64,000 bases of DNA from Emmonsiellopsis sp. PD_33 (GCA_032988165.1 JANTQF010000062.1:1-64000); one strand, 5' to 3'. Positions 48,568-62,400 are shown, numbered from the stretch's first letter. Numbers and translations are program-made. Notes: generated by a model from the sequence alone, not told the origin.

Positions 48568-51529
48568 GAATTTCAGTATAAAAACATGTCATAGTAATAA
48601 TGTTCATCATGGAAGTTTCATGTCCTGTGGTTCAGTGCCTATGCTAAATAGAGTGAATGAAGTCAAATAGAATAGTACATCAATAAGTAGCTTGCATATA
48701 AAAGTGAATAGAAGTAAGACTAGTAAGTAGCATATAAGTGAATGAGGTGCAACTGATGTGAGGCAGTATAATTCTAATATAGCAATGGATATTTTATAGC
48801 AAATAGTAATAGTCTAGGCATGAGAAGCTTTTAATAACAGATAGGAGTATAGAAATTCTATGGACATAACCTCTTAATTAGTGGGGGCAGGTGTGTTTTA
48901 GGATAATAAAGTTATAAATATGCATGTATGGGTACATGGGAGTAATATCTATATAAGCTAATGTAATAGCAGGGTAATGGAGATTCCATGGAGTATAAAA
49001 TTCAAATAGATAATAAGTATTTCAATATCATGTGAGGGTATAGAGTCTTCATGATTGGTAATTCTATCTTTTTCCTTATAATTAATATTCTGTAAACATC
49101 AAAGCACTTTTAGATTTATTTATGGGGATTTAGGATTTCTAGGCTACCACCTTTAAGGGTTAGCCTCACCATTATAGAATCAATGGCAAACAGAATTCTT
49201 CTTATTCATACTCATACTATCATATAAGTTCTTTCACATCTAGTAGGGCATACACAAGATACTACTAATTCTCTTCTGATTCATACCCTTTCCATCACAC
49301 AAGATATTCAATCTTTATGCCACATCTGAGATTCTTAGTTTATTTTACTAGTATTTTCTCAAGTTCATATGATTGCCATTCCAATGTATCACCTTCCATT
49401 ACTATAGGGCCTGATGCTAATGAGGTGCATCTGAAGGAGTCCTCTTCTTAGAGAGCAGATTCTAAGTGAGCAATGAATATTATAAAGTGTACCTAGAAGT
49501 GCATTGAGAGGTTCAGAAGATAGGTAAGACTATCAACTCAGTAGAGGATTGTGAAGGGATCTACATACTAAGGAGCAAACTTGCCATAAGCTTGAAGTAG
49601 AGATATGTTATAGTTTTTACTAATTTAGAGAAGGACTCTATCATCTGTGGCAAAGAACCTTGAAGTGTGCTTCTTATCATAATATTTCTTCATGAACACT
49701 GCTGCTGTGTGGAGTGCCTTATTTGCATCAAAATAGCTGGAGAAGTCCTGGGAATTCTGATTTTGAAAAGCTTATACTAGCTGAAGCAGTGATTTGAGCT
49801 TTTAGCTATATATATATTAGTAGGGAAATATCCTCATTGCTAACATCATAGCACTATTAAAGAATACTTAGAGTGAGAGAGCTGAGTCCTCTCATTGTTA
49901 TGAATCTTCCAGTGCTATAATTATGTGTTAGAGGGCAATTTCATACATCTGATTTGTGATCTTTAATTAGCCATCTACTTGGAGGTGGTAAGCTATAGTA
50001 TAGAGAAGTTCTACCCCAAGGGACTTAAAGATTATTACCCAGAATTGACTGAGGAACTTCCTATCTCTATTCAAAATGATATAAGATAATATGCCTTAGT
50101 CACTCATTACCAGCTACTTGATGAATAGCTTGGCCTAGAATTCTACATTCTAATTCTGACATTCTGAGATGAAGGCTATTCTCTTGCTTACTTTGCAAGT
50201 AATGATTATGCCAGCATTAAATTGTCCTTTGAGAAGACCAAGGACAATATCAATCATAATGATATAAAACAGGGATGACTCCATGATGATTGACTGCAGT
50301 GTACTATATAGTTTATAGCAGTAGGTAGTATTCTAAAGGCAGCTGAGATAGTGGTAGATATATTCTTTAATAAGATGAGTCTTCTTGTAGATAGATAACC
50401 CATTTAACTTCTCTATAATTCATTATAGTTCAAGATGTGTGTTCAAGTGTGCAATCTTAATGATATTATTAATAAGAGGTCAAGAAATGCAGAGCTACAC
50501 AGTGTCTCTATAATTATAATATAGTAGGTTATCATCAGAATTGATGTGGTACAGCAGCTTGGATTGATTTTCCACAGGCAATGCACTGTTTACTTTTATG
50601 ACTTCTAAAATCATAGCTAGCCTTGAGTCTTACTGATAGGTATTTAGGAGTCTTTATCAGAATTATAAGGACATTGTAACTACTATAGCCATATAATCTA
50701 CTAGAAATACATCTGTGATCTTAGCAGCCAGATCTTCCAGAGGCTCATCCTGGTCTATAGATGTGTCTGACTGCAATCAAGATAGGGCATCTGAGATGAT
50801 ATGTATACAGCCAGGTTTATGAAATATCTATAGGTTGAATCACTATATGTATTAGATAGCTTGAATGAGCCTTAAGTTGAGCTTGTTTATGAAAGAGGTG
50901 GTTAATGATATTTATCTGACAATTTATAGTGTGGCTAAATGGTCAGTATATATGATCACTGGAAGTTCCATGACCTTAACTATATGTCACACTTTCTTGA
51001 GTGCTTAGACCAGACATATAACCTTCAGTTTAGTTGGCTAGTATCTAGTTTCTACTGATGTGAGGATCTTGAAGAGGAATATAATGAGCTCCACTATAAT
51101 TAATGGAGGTGAAGTCTTAAAGTCTGAGGTTTTTTCATGCTATATCTTCTTGAGCAGTGTCTATTCCAGTTTTATATGAAATATCATCACACCAAAACCT
51201 CTCTATTTAGAAGTATTAACATCAAAGAAGAGATATCACATGCTGTTATGATGCATCAGAAACAAACCCTTAATAAATACTATTTATATATTATTAAAAG
51301 TCTTCTCTTCTTTTTCCATGGGCTTTCCAAGGGGTATTCAGGCAGAGAATTAAGTTCACAGTCTTTCTTTTACTAGTACATCCTTGAGGAGCATCATCTT
51401 ACACACCTGTAAGAGCTCTGCATAATAGGTATAAAAGGATACATAGTTTCACAATTATTCTGTTGTATCAAGATAAGTCTTCAGATCCTTCAGGTTTCTT
51501 GAAAATATGATTCTTATTAGTGTAGTAAT

Positions 51530-51805
51530 CTAATCCTCTATCAGCATGAGGCCCAGAGATGAGACCTTATATCCTAGTAATCTAACTGAAGGAAAACCAA
51601 TAAATACCTTCTTCAGGTTAATGACTATATTCTTATCATAAAATAGAGTAAAGATCTTTCTCAGATGTTTGCTATGTTTTTCCATAATGACACTTACAGC
51701 AACTAGATTGTCAATATAATAGCAGATAAACTTCTTGAACTTCTTTAGGAAAAGGTTAATCTTACACTGTATATACATCAGAGAGTTTATATATCTTATT
51801 ATCAC
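51530..51805 (-). pseudogene. reverse transcriptase fragment of element C
   Basis: The longest open piece of the pol region gives 91 residues. It holds the palm-domain active site as CYYIDNLVAVSV (YIDD with the second Asp changed to Asn at 51707-51709), then HSKHLRKIFTLFYDKNIVIN and FIGFPSVRLLGYKVSSLGL, the usual continuation in fungal gypsy-type polymerases. Stops precede and follow it. Confidence 0.85.
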
Positions 51806-53263
51806 TACTGAAGGGATCTCTTATCTACAGTGTAACATAACTAATAAGTGTCATTAATGATTATAATAGACTCTCCATTGGTAGAAGAAGCTCATACAGT
51901 CAAGAACAGTAATATAGTAGTATTCTTTCATAGAGTTAATAATCTCTGCCTGCTATATCATTAGGTATACATCAGACTTAACTATCTTATTTAGTTCTCT
52001 GACATCAATTACAGGACAGTCTTTCCATACTCTATTAACCTCCTTTCATACTATAAATACTGGGTATTCTGAGGGGATGTAGTTCATTGCCCATTCCATG
52101 CATCCTTAAGCATATAATTTGTCAAAGAGCTCATCTATGACTTCACAGTCCTTCTAGTCTAGAGGATATACCTTGACTTGGGTCTGGAGCTTGCAATCCT
52201 CTAATAATAAGAGGGGAATTTACATCCACTCATCCTTCAGTAGGTCCATAGCATTGCTATAATCTTCCTAGATTTCAGAGAATTCATTGCAAATCTACAC
52301 AAAGTATTTTACAGTCTTCTCATCATTATAGATTGTTATATCATTGGGTAATTTTACTTTTACCTCTATGAGGTTAATATTAATGACATGCAGAGATTCC
52401 TCTATTAACTCTAATATATCCAGATTGTCATTCAGCTCCTATTAGGACTATTATCTAGAGAGATTGAGAGCTAACAGCTCTGCCATGAGATCAACTAAAT
52501 ATACACTAGTAGTATTATATTCTCTCAGAGTGCTAATATAGGATCTTCATGGGATTGTGACCTATCTATCCATATTATTAATAATATGAGCAAATAGGAG
52601 ATTATAGTTTATAATTTGCACATATGCCTGGAGCAACAGCATGGCAGGGTTAAAGATATAATCTCTATTTATTAGTAGGTATTCCTCTTTCTCAAGATAG
52701 TACCTGAGGAGAATTTTCACTTCTGATCTGGGCAGAATAATAACTTTAGCATCTAAATATACTGATCTAGTAGCTTAATAGTCTTTTCTTGGTGTCATCA
52801 AAATCTTGACTCTTACATCCTTACACAACTTTATTCACAGCATCTTTTTATCTAGGTCTATGGTAATGCCCTCCAGCACCATATTATTTATATTAAGTAG
52901 TAGGTTAATATAGAGATCATCAATGACATATATCTCTACTAAAATCTAGGCAAGCACTGGTGTACATTCCTCATTCAGTAGAACTACTAATAATGTAAGT
53001 AAAATTATAATCATTTCAGAGGATTCCATAGAGTCTCTAACACCCCTAATCAGTATTTGCAGGCATGACAGACATAATATCTTATTATATTACTACTTAA
53101 GGAACTTCTTACTTATAAGCATCATCATGCAGCCAGAGTCTACACATATTAGTAGCAGTTTGAAGGCATTCTGACAGAACATCATGATGGTGGTATATTT
53201 CTAGTTGCAGAATGCATAACTATAAGGTGTATCTAAATTAGCTGGCCATTGAGATATTATCAC

Positions 53264-53919
53264 TCAAAATGCACAGTTAGAGCTCACATGAAAGGCCTGT
53301 GAAGTTATCATGCAAGTTTTCAAGTGTTTATATAGATTATTATGTAAATTAAAGGTCTCACTACAGCTATAATAGGTGGCTATCATGAGATCTATATGAA
53401 ATATATCTACTTTTAGATCATATACACCATCATCATATGGTTGTTCCTGTAGATCATCTATGGGCATTTCTGACTCATCATAATAGGGGTTAAATTCCAC
53501 CTTCTAGCTATATAAATCTTCTATGAACTCCTCCAATTCCTTGGGATCAGCATGGAATGCTACTTATTTGCATGGCTGCTAATTTCACAGCTGCCTGCCA
53601 GGCAGATTAGCATTAGAAGTACCCTTAAATACTAGTAGCTAAAGCTGTTACTTCAGAGCTGGCAGTTCAGAATAATCTTACTGGACTTTACCTTAATAGT
53701 TTTTATTATACTAGTTGTAGTAGTTATTATATTAGTTGTTGTTGCCACCATATTAATTGTTGTTCTCACTGTAGCTATAGTACTATCTATTAGTATAATT
53801 CTGTGCCTGATATCTAGGCTAGTATTGATAAGTAGGTCATTTAAATTAGTAGGGATATAATCCTCTATCATGCTCATAGTAATTACTTTAAGGGGTAAAG
53901 TTACTATAATAGGATCCAC
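53264..53919 (-). pseudogene. gag/N-terminal region fragments of element C
   Basis: Two minus-strand open pieces (53264-53500, 53653-53919) lie upstream of the protease site VDSGC (53129-53143). The first has a C2H2-like ending, CSETFNLHNNLYKHLKTC, known from some fungal gypsy polyproteins. The second is Thr/Ile/Asn-rich, the look of a mutated linker after a nucleocapsid domain. Neither is intact. Confidence 0.55.
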
Positions 53920-56143
53920 ACTGATTATACATACTATTTATATATTAATCATTACTTGTAAATCAATCTGTCCAGTTGGTCTACTTGCAGCAAATAATCT
54001 TAGTAAATTCTTCAATGATTATATCCTCTTCTAGCTCATTAATAGTAGCTCATAAGGTAACATCCAGATTGTTCCACACATATAAGACCTGGGCATACTT
54101 AGTGTCTTCTTGGCTATAGTATTTAACAGCTAAAGACACATTCAGAATATAAGAGGTTGAACTGCACTCATCATAGAGATTCTAAAGTGAGTATTTTATC
54201 TTATTAAGTTTTCATAGTGCTTGATTACTCTTAATGTAGAATTATCATTAGAGAATCTTAATTTACTCTTTCACTTTATTATCAGTTGCAATAAGATCTG
54301 TGCAGGTGATGTTATTGAGCTCCTGATTCCACCAGGATTCCACTTCTCCTTTGAGGTATAAATTTAAATTCTGTTGGATCCTTGTCACATCCCTGATTAG
54401 AGTAGTAATCTTAAGTCAGTTGGTGAATATATGAACATCCTAGTAATATATCTTGCCTTCCTTATTAATAACATCATTATAGCCCCATAATGTTAGTGCA
54501 TCAGAGTAGAAAAAACCAATGTCCTGGGATTTTCATGGAGCAGTTAAAATCAGTGGTGCAGATGGAGGTTACACTAATGGCTAGGCTGATGTTAGCTGAG
54601 CAACAGTAGCTCTAACATGGGAGAGCAATTCTCATAGAGTTTGCATTTAGCATAGAATGAAGCCTGTATCATCAGTAGATTCATCAGTAGTATCTATAGC
54701 AGCTGAAGTGCTATTTACATTTAATATATTATTTAGCTATCTAATAGATGGCAGTTACAAGGCTTATTCTTTATTAGTTGAAGTTATATTTAGGGTCTCT
54801 AAAGACTCTATGAGTATTAGCTACAGTGCAGTGTAAAATAAGGTACTACTTGGCACTGAGTTAATCTACAAGAATGGCTGAGCTAGATAAGATGAGATGT
54901 TACTCTCTAAGTATGATTTTAAGCCTAGCAGGAGGTATACTTATCTTATTGATAATATCTTAAAGAATGTCTTTTCTCAGTGGGTGAATATATAGCTCTG
55001 TTTGAAGCAGTCTATGCAGTTATGAAATTCAAGAACTACTTGATTCAGTAATAAACAATTAATAGACCAGTCTGATGATATTAGTAAGATTACTTAGGCA
55101 TCCTCAGAACTTTCATATAAATTAACTTATAAGTATGTACACCCTTATGATTCTACAGACATCTACCTGAACTTAGACAGAAGGTTCAGGCAGGTAGTTT
55201 ACTCAGTCATAAATATTACTCTTATAATCATAGTGTTCTGCAAAGAGTTATGATGAGAGAAGTTAGAGTTGAAATATTCAATAATCTAATGAGTAAGTTC
55301 TACTATTTAGATATAAAAGGTCATCTTATAGTTCTTTAAATATAAGGGCTACTAACATTAATAACTATCATCAGATGGAATAGATCTTTCAAGGGAAAGA
55401 GTCCACAGAAAAGTATAGAAAGTAAGAAAGACACTATATCCTTTTAGAATAAGAGTAACCAGAAGACACATGCTAACATGACAGACATATATGTACTATG
55501 CCCTTTTAGGGAAAGGACCACAGAAAATCTCAGAAAAATGTAAAAAACAGAAAGAGAAAAGCACTTTTCAGGGGGGGTAGAAAAGTGGGTAATTTCTAAG
55601 AAATATATGGGGAAATTTGTATGGGGAGGCCTTAAGTAGTTACTCCACAGGCAAAAGGTAGTCTAAATATAGCACAATAAACTCATATAACAGCTTCTCA
55701 GTATCAGAGGGTAACATAGTGAATGAAAGTAAGCAAGTAGAATAATTATAGCAGGATAATTCTCATAGAAGTTTCATGGGTGGCTTGGGATTCTTTCACT
55801 GGGCTCAGCAATCTGGGGTAAATATCTATAGATTCACCAGAGGATCAAGCAGAATAGTATGCACAGAGAATAATAAAAATACAATTCAATTAGAATTGTT
55901 CATAATGAGGATGAAGCTATTCAGATGCTAGGTATAAAATGTAGTTTATAAGGAGAATAAGGTCTGGGTAGATATAGCTTTTAGAGAGAAGTCTATGAAG
56001 TAGATGAGACAAGCAGAAGAGATAGAGAAAAGATAGAAACTCATTAAAGAAAATATAGAAGTAATGAGAGCAGGAAGATACAACAACAACTTGTTATGAA
56101 GATCAGAGAACCCATAGAGAACCTTACATCTTTTGTAAAGACA

Positions 56144-56325
56144 TGCTACTAATTGTAATTGAGAAAACTTGAGATGAAAATATTATATAGAATAAGGTTG
56201 ATTCTCTACATTTCTGAGCCACCCATAGCTATTTATACCATGAGGCCTGACTAAGCTATATAAGTGACTAAGCACCATAGATGTCCCATGGCATGGACCA
56301 TGGCATGGAGCATGTGTGCATAACA
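56144..56325 (-). repeat. LTR of element C (right copy, functional 5' end)
   Basis: It starts TGCTACTAATTG and ends GCATAACA. It is less mutated than the left copy. Confidence 0.85.
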
Positions 56326-56490
56326 CTAATTTAGTGTATACTAAGAATTATAAAATTACTATAATTTAGTGTATTTTATTAATTATATTAGTAGAATTAT
56401 AAAGAATTATGCATTTTTTTACCAAGTATCTTTCAATTTCTGGGAAGCTTCCCATGTTTTGTTAAAAATTGGGCTGCACTGAACACAGCC
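56326..56490. mobile_element. foldback MITE, distal right arm
   Basis: This is the inverted counterpart of 40009-40175. Matching blocks include ACCAAGTATCTTTCAATTTC and GGGAAGCTTCCCATG. This copy is less mutated than the left arm; for example GGGCTGCACTGAACACAGCC here against a T/A-rich left end. Confidence 0.85.
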
Positions 56491-56492
56491 TA

Positions 56493-59400
56493 AAAAACTG
56501 GGAAATGATTATATTCATCTGTCAGTCCTTTCACATGCTACCATGAAAAAAGCAATGATAATGTCCTGCTAAAATTCCAAGCCATAATAGGACCCAACCA
56601 ACACACCTCTATATCAATTCAACCATTGATTACATAGTCCAAGTTATACCAGATATGGTATGTCAAGACAAAGCCTCCAGGGCTTTAGCCTCCCAGTCCC
56701 AAGAGAGGCGGATTCCATTCCCAACTCGCCTCCTCCAATTAGCAGCTAATCAAATAAATAGATTAACTCCGTCCAAAAAGGACGAAGGAAAAAAAATCAA
56801 CAACAGCACAACGCAGCAGGGCAGTTAGAACATGAGGGGGCGATAGTTTGGTTTTCGGGGGGGGGGTTTTTTTTGCTGTCATCATCGTCGTCGTCGTCGT
56901 TGTCGTCGGGCAGTAAGCCATGCATATATAGTGCATCCCATTTACTTACTGACTGGTTAGCCGAGGGAAGATATGCAATGCATCATTTTTTTGTTTTGTT
57001 TTGTTTTGTTCGTTCTTCGATTTTTTTATTATGCAACTTGTTACATATGGAGAGTTAAGTGGGTAGGTATTTTGTAGTTAGTATGTGGGCAAAACTTGAC
57101 TGAAAGAGGAGGATGGGGGGGGAGGGGGGCGAATTTTTGTCTCTCCCACGTTTTGAGTGCCATGTGTTGATTTGTGTGAGCTCGTTATTCTTGGGCGAGG
57201 AGGATCGACTAGAGATAGGGAAGTAAGGGGATAATTTTAAAATTCCAAAGAAGAAGGGAGGTAAAGGGATCGATCAAGTGCGTAGTAGGCAGATGAGAAG
57301 GTTGGTATCCCCCTCTCACCCCGCCACCAGCCCCTTTTTTTCGTCTCCCTATATCCCCCCTCTACTCCGTATCTAACCCCCAAATAAACCAAATATATCC
57401 AAATTTAAATAAAACCAACACTCTCATCAATCTCCTTCTCCATGGCCCCTAAAAATCATAGTTTTTCAACAGACAGAACGACAGACAGACAGACCCTCAT
57501 GACGTCGCATGTAACTCCCCCTCTCCTCACTCAGTTCAATTCAGGGGACCCAGCACTCCGGGAAGAAAATATGTTGGTCCACAGCATCCCCAACCCAACC
57601 AGCCCATACCATCACATTGCATTTAACACGCAGACGCTACATACATATCGTATCCATATAAATAAATAAGCCCACACACCCCGCAAGCCGAGAATGAAAT
57701 CGAAATCCTACCTATTGCGCCAGTCCGCGTGTATGCTGTCGGTTTGCTCCTTTTCGCAGAAAGTGATTTAGGAAATACTATGGATTATGCCCTTGCTGAA
57801 AGTAAAAAAAGCAAAAAGCACTCCGTTCGTGCGGGTCTGCGATGCCGGCCCGTTCATTCTCCACACTAGTAGGGATGGCGGGGGTGTGTTCGATAGCGAG
57901 AAGAAATAGTTAACAAAGAACAATATTATTAGCTGGCTTTGCTAGTTAGCTAGTAGCTGTGGGATTTGGCTTGGGTGTTTGTTGGATTTTAATACCAACC
58001 TGCCCATTGCCTGGCCTAAATTGAACTAACATGCAATGCAACTACATTTTGTGGTCATAGGTGATATACTTATGTGATTTATTTACTATGTGGGCGGAAC
58101 TGGGCAATCAATTCAGTGGGTGCCGGGCTGACTACCTTGGGAAAAGCGAAGGAAGAAAGGGAAGGTTGCAGTTAGTCTTGCTAAAATTCAACGGTTATGC
58201 TTGCAGTGCATCCGTACGAGGTTTTTGGTTTTTTTGTACGAGGCCGCATATGGGTTGGGTTGGGAGCGGGATATGGGATAGGATGGTATTTAAGGGCAAA
58301 TACGTCATTCGATGTACATGTACTTGATTCTTTTGAAACATATGTATGTATGCACGGATAGATGTAGGCTGAATTGAAGGACAATTGAGTTTTCTTCTGG
58401 TTATGATTGTAAGGGGGGGGCAAAAAGGGGGCGACATTGATATCAACATCTCTGCTACTAAAAATGGAAGTCCTACGGAGCTAAAGGGTTGGAATAGAAG
58501 CATTGCTTCCTTTGGACGGTGGATGCCACGCGCGAATGCAAGCACGGAGAAATCCAGAGGCGAGCATTTCATTTCGACCATAGTGTCGGGGCAAATTGTT
58601 GCTGGTAAGCATTTCAAGTCACAACAGTTGTTAGCTGTTGCTTGCCGCGATAGGTATTCCCGTTGACCCGGGATCCGGGAATTGAAAGTATGTATAAGTC
58701 TTTCTATCCCTAGTCTTTCCCACTCCCGGGTTCCATAAACATTCCATCATCATCTTCTTTCCCAGACTCAAATTCGATTCGTAGATGAACCAACTGCCTT
58801 CAAACAAAGGAAACGGCATTTTGCGCAACTCTACCGTCGGTATTGTTTGAAACATGCTGGTATAAAAGAGCTCAAGGTTTCTTTCTACCTGGGTTGTTGG
58901 GAAGTCTATATTTATGTCCGATTATAGGATCCCAACAAATGAAGAATAGCCGATCTCAGATATCCCTGGGGTCGCACGGCGCAACCGCAAGCAGAATGCT
59001 GTCATACGGAAATATATATTTTTTTCTTTCTGGATGGCCAACCGCATCATATGAAACATAACCGCATAATACAGGATTCTTTTGTCAGAATTTTGCGTGT
59101 CTGGTAGCCAGAAGTGACCAACTAACAGGATGCTATTGGATCGTAGGAAGTTGGGAGCTCAAAAACCAACAACAATCGCCCGAAACAAAAGAGGAAAAGA
59201 GAAATGGCAAAGAAGCAAAATCTATTATATCTTGCTCTGTGCCTTGCTTTGTCTGTTCTTCACCTGATGCAGTCATCCTTTTGTTTTTAAGTTCCTTTTC
59301 ATGCATTGTGTTGTGAAAGGGATGAAGCTTTCGAGCTGCCGTTGGAGAATCTGCTATATCAAACGTATCCATGTGATATATAACATCGAAGCCCTGCTTT

Positions 59401-62400
59401 TCGGGAAAGCTACCCGTGGGCAGATCAACATTGTGTACACGGCGTCTTCCGTGTTGCAAAAGTATAAGGATAATAAATGTAACAAACTATGAAGAAGAAC
59501 AAGAAGAGGGATAAGGGGAGAAGAAATGGCATTCACCAGAGAAGATATTGACGAAATGACTCCTTGGCGCCAAGCCCCAAAACATCCGTTCGTGAACACC
59601 GCCCAATCCCGTCATCATTCCACCGCTAATCATTTTTCGCGACTTCCAGCCCGCATTCCCCTCTTTCCCTCCCTTCCCCCCCCCAAAACGCTGCCTGAAC
59701 CATGGTACAACACCACTTTAGCTGGAAGACAGGCCAAAAATAGGGTTAGGACGATGTTGATATCTGCACCACGGCCCGTCCCTCGATCTATATCAACATT
59801 CTTTTGCTTCTGCGGGTTACGAATCACAAGGGGTTTTTGCCACATAATTTTGCCAAATGTGATGGGTTTAAATGTCAGGCTTCATGGCAAGCATAGCTAA
59901 ACCAATCGCCTGCAGACAATATGGACAGTTATTAAGGTGACTACTAACTCAAGGCGAGGCAAAGATGGGGACAAAAACATGGCACAAAAAGGTGTGAAGA
60001 ATAGAATAATTCCCATTATCAACCACCACTATTGTCATCATCAACACCGGCTTCCCTTTCCGCGTGTTGTCACCTGTGCCGCAAATCCCAAAAATTGCAA
60101 GAAAGCCACGATCACATTGCTTTTTTTTTTTTTTTGGCTTCCCCATGCTCATGCAAATCAAGCAAAGCCGATCGCCATCATTTTTATTTATTAACTCGTT
60201 AGTTAACTAACTAACTAACCCAACTTAACGTAGCGACCGACTGACTTTACTTTGGATGCAGAATCTGCAAATCATGATCAGACCCTTCATCCCGTGATGC
60301 GTGGAGAGAAGGGAGGTAAGTTCCCAACTTCCCATCATAGCACGCCTTGCTTTAGACTAGTTACCTCACTGATTCGGGACTCTATCCTCACTCCTCCATA
60401 CCTTGTTACAAGTTTCTTTCATTCGCCAAGGTCCGGGGTTCTGGAAGCACCGTTCCCCGTGCCTGAGTTTTGAGTTTTGGCTCCGTTATGTAACCGCCGG
60501 GCAAAAAGAGCTCCTGATGAATCAAAGTGGGCATCGAAGTAGCGGTGATGCCTCAGGCTTATTATTAACTACTATCTTCAGCAACTCGCTCTGTACAGAC
60601 AAGCACGCTAAATCCACCGCCCTTCCCGGCCTAGTCCCGATCCGAGGCGTGAAGCATCATGACAAGCAGAATGGATTGGCTATGATTGTTTGTGCCTTGA
60701 GGCTTGGCGGCTGTTCTTGTTTCAGCAAAAAGGGGGGCGAGGATGGGATGGGTGGGTGAGTGAGTGGAGGAAGGATGAAAAGGACATAGTATTTTTGATT
60801 TGGCTTTGATTTAATTTCAGGCGTTCTTCTGATACTCAAATCGGAGTTTGATATTTTTCTCCGTCGTTACTATTTATTGACTGACCGAACTGTAGTAGTA
60901 CTATGTAATGTACCTGAGTGCGGGTAACCTAGCTGGATGAAACTGGAATTACATCATGTATGTATGTGCAATGTACATACTTCCGCCCCCGTATGTATAT
61001 GTAGTATGATGTAGTTGAACTTATGCAATATTATTCATTCCATTGATAAGGATGGAGGGGGGGTGGGAGGCCGCTCCTTCAGAACCGCCCTCCAATCCAA
61101 CACTGGTATACGAAATATTCGCTGGCAAGATGATGAAATTCCGCAGCGGGCAAATGTGATGTATGGAGTATGTAGTAAGTTGTTACCAAATATATTAGGT
61201 TGGTCTGGTTCAAGATCGGGCAGGGCAAGCTTTGCTTGAGGAGGGGCTCCTATTGAGTTGGTTTCATTTCAACTGTAGATGGAGTTATGCGGATGGGGCT
61301 GCAGCGTAATGGAATGGTGTTTGCATGATAAGACGTTTGAAACGTCTGTCGCTTTCTTCCCCCCCGAAGTTGAGATGAGAGGGAGGTTTCTTCCTCAGTC
61401 GGAGTAAGCATTATCTATCCCTGATATTCATTCCTACATCTAATAAGCTCAACTGCCGAAAAGTAACGCACATACATAGTATGTCAATGCTACCCTTACC
61501 AAAGATTTTAACTTATGACTACATGCACCCGCCAGCGGAATAATCAATCAGTAAGGGAGGATCCATGATAAATAACTTTGTTAACTACTAGTAATGATAG
61601 TTAACTAGTAGTTACAACACATTACGAAGGGATACCTACAATGGTTTAATAGCAACTCTTCTCCGCCATTGTGAGTCATTGTATATTTCCCACCCCTTCT
61701 CCTCGACTATTCGCCGCTTCTACCTTGTTAATCTACTATGCATGTACCTTTTCAGCGTGGGATGGGTTGTAATATGTATCAATACATCAATTAATTGTAT
61801 GTCCATATGTACCCCTCCCTCAATCACTCCCTGCCAATGTATGTACATACATGCCATCAGCATCGTAGCTACGTTATCCCCAAGATTAAGAATTAAAAAA
61901 AAACAGGACGAAGCAAAGCAAGCCCCGGCTAGTATGGAATAAGGAAAAATTCCCAAATTCCAGTCTCGCCCAGCCGGCTGGTCCCGTCCCCTCGTTCCCC
62001 GTTTCTCGCTTTCTGGAAATCGAATCATAGCAAATTATTAGTAGTATGTATGGGCTTCTTGCCTGGGTCTGAGATGTGAGGCGTTCAGGCCGAAATTTCA
62101 CACAGCTGGGATGAAGTAGGTTAAGTTAGTGGTAGTTATCAGTTTTAGTTACATAGATACATCGTAACCTTGGCTGTGAAAAGGAATCCTCACATATTTC
62201 GCCGCCAGTACTGTCATCAGGTGAGATTGCTCGTGGGTTTTTTTGGGGTGTTTTGGAGGGTATTTATTGTTATTTTATTGTTATTTGTAGTTAGCAGGGG
62301 ACTTGGGGTGAGATCCGACTGGGTTTTGTTAGCCTACTTGTGGGTATTTTGGTATCTGAGGAAAGAAATGGGACAGGGAGATTCTTGGGTTTGGGCTGAG

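Larger units (their letters stand above)
40604..56325 (-). mobile_element. LTR retrotransposon C, split by a hAT element
   Basis: Direct repeats of about 183 bases bound this element, which sits inside the right arm of the foldback MITE. Without the hAT insertion it is about 10.2 kb. Coding traces are on the minus strand, running from gag near 55-53 kb to pol. A C2H2-like CSETFNLHNNLYKHLKTC lies near 53310-53370. A retroviral protease site VDSGC is at 53129-53143. A reverse transcriptase at about 51500-52200 includes YIDN at 51707-51718, then VFIGFPSVRLLGYKV. A further coding-like stretch follows pol at 40.9-42.9 kb. CG dinucleotides are almost absent, but CA and TG are common. The target duplication is not clear. 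Confidence 0.8.
27440..56492. other. 29-kb block of mutated, nested transposons
   Basis: No host gene is seen across this block. The left part (to about 40 kb) is strongly AT-rich. The right part is less AT-rich but has almost no CG dinucleotide. Reverse transcriptase, protease, zinc-knuckle and hAT transposase traces are all readable only with stops. Borders with normal DNA are sharp on both sides. Individual elements are listed separately. Confidence 0.92.

Noticed and set aside
27440..56492. Giant Starship-type element with a captain recombinase
   Set aside because: No tyrosine-recombinase (DUF3435) traces were seen; the block is fully explained by nested LTR, MITE and hAT elements.
58195..58617. 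140-residue minus-strand frame
   Set aside because: No domain, no neighbours that support it, and overlapped by other frames of similar size.
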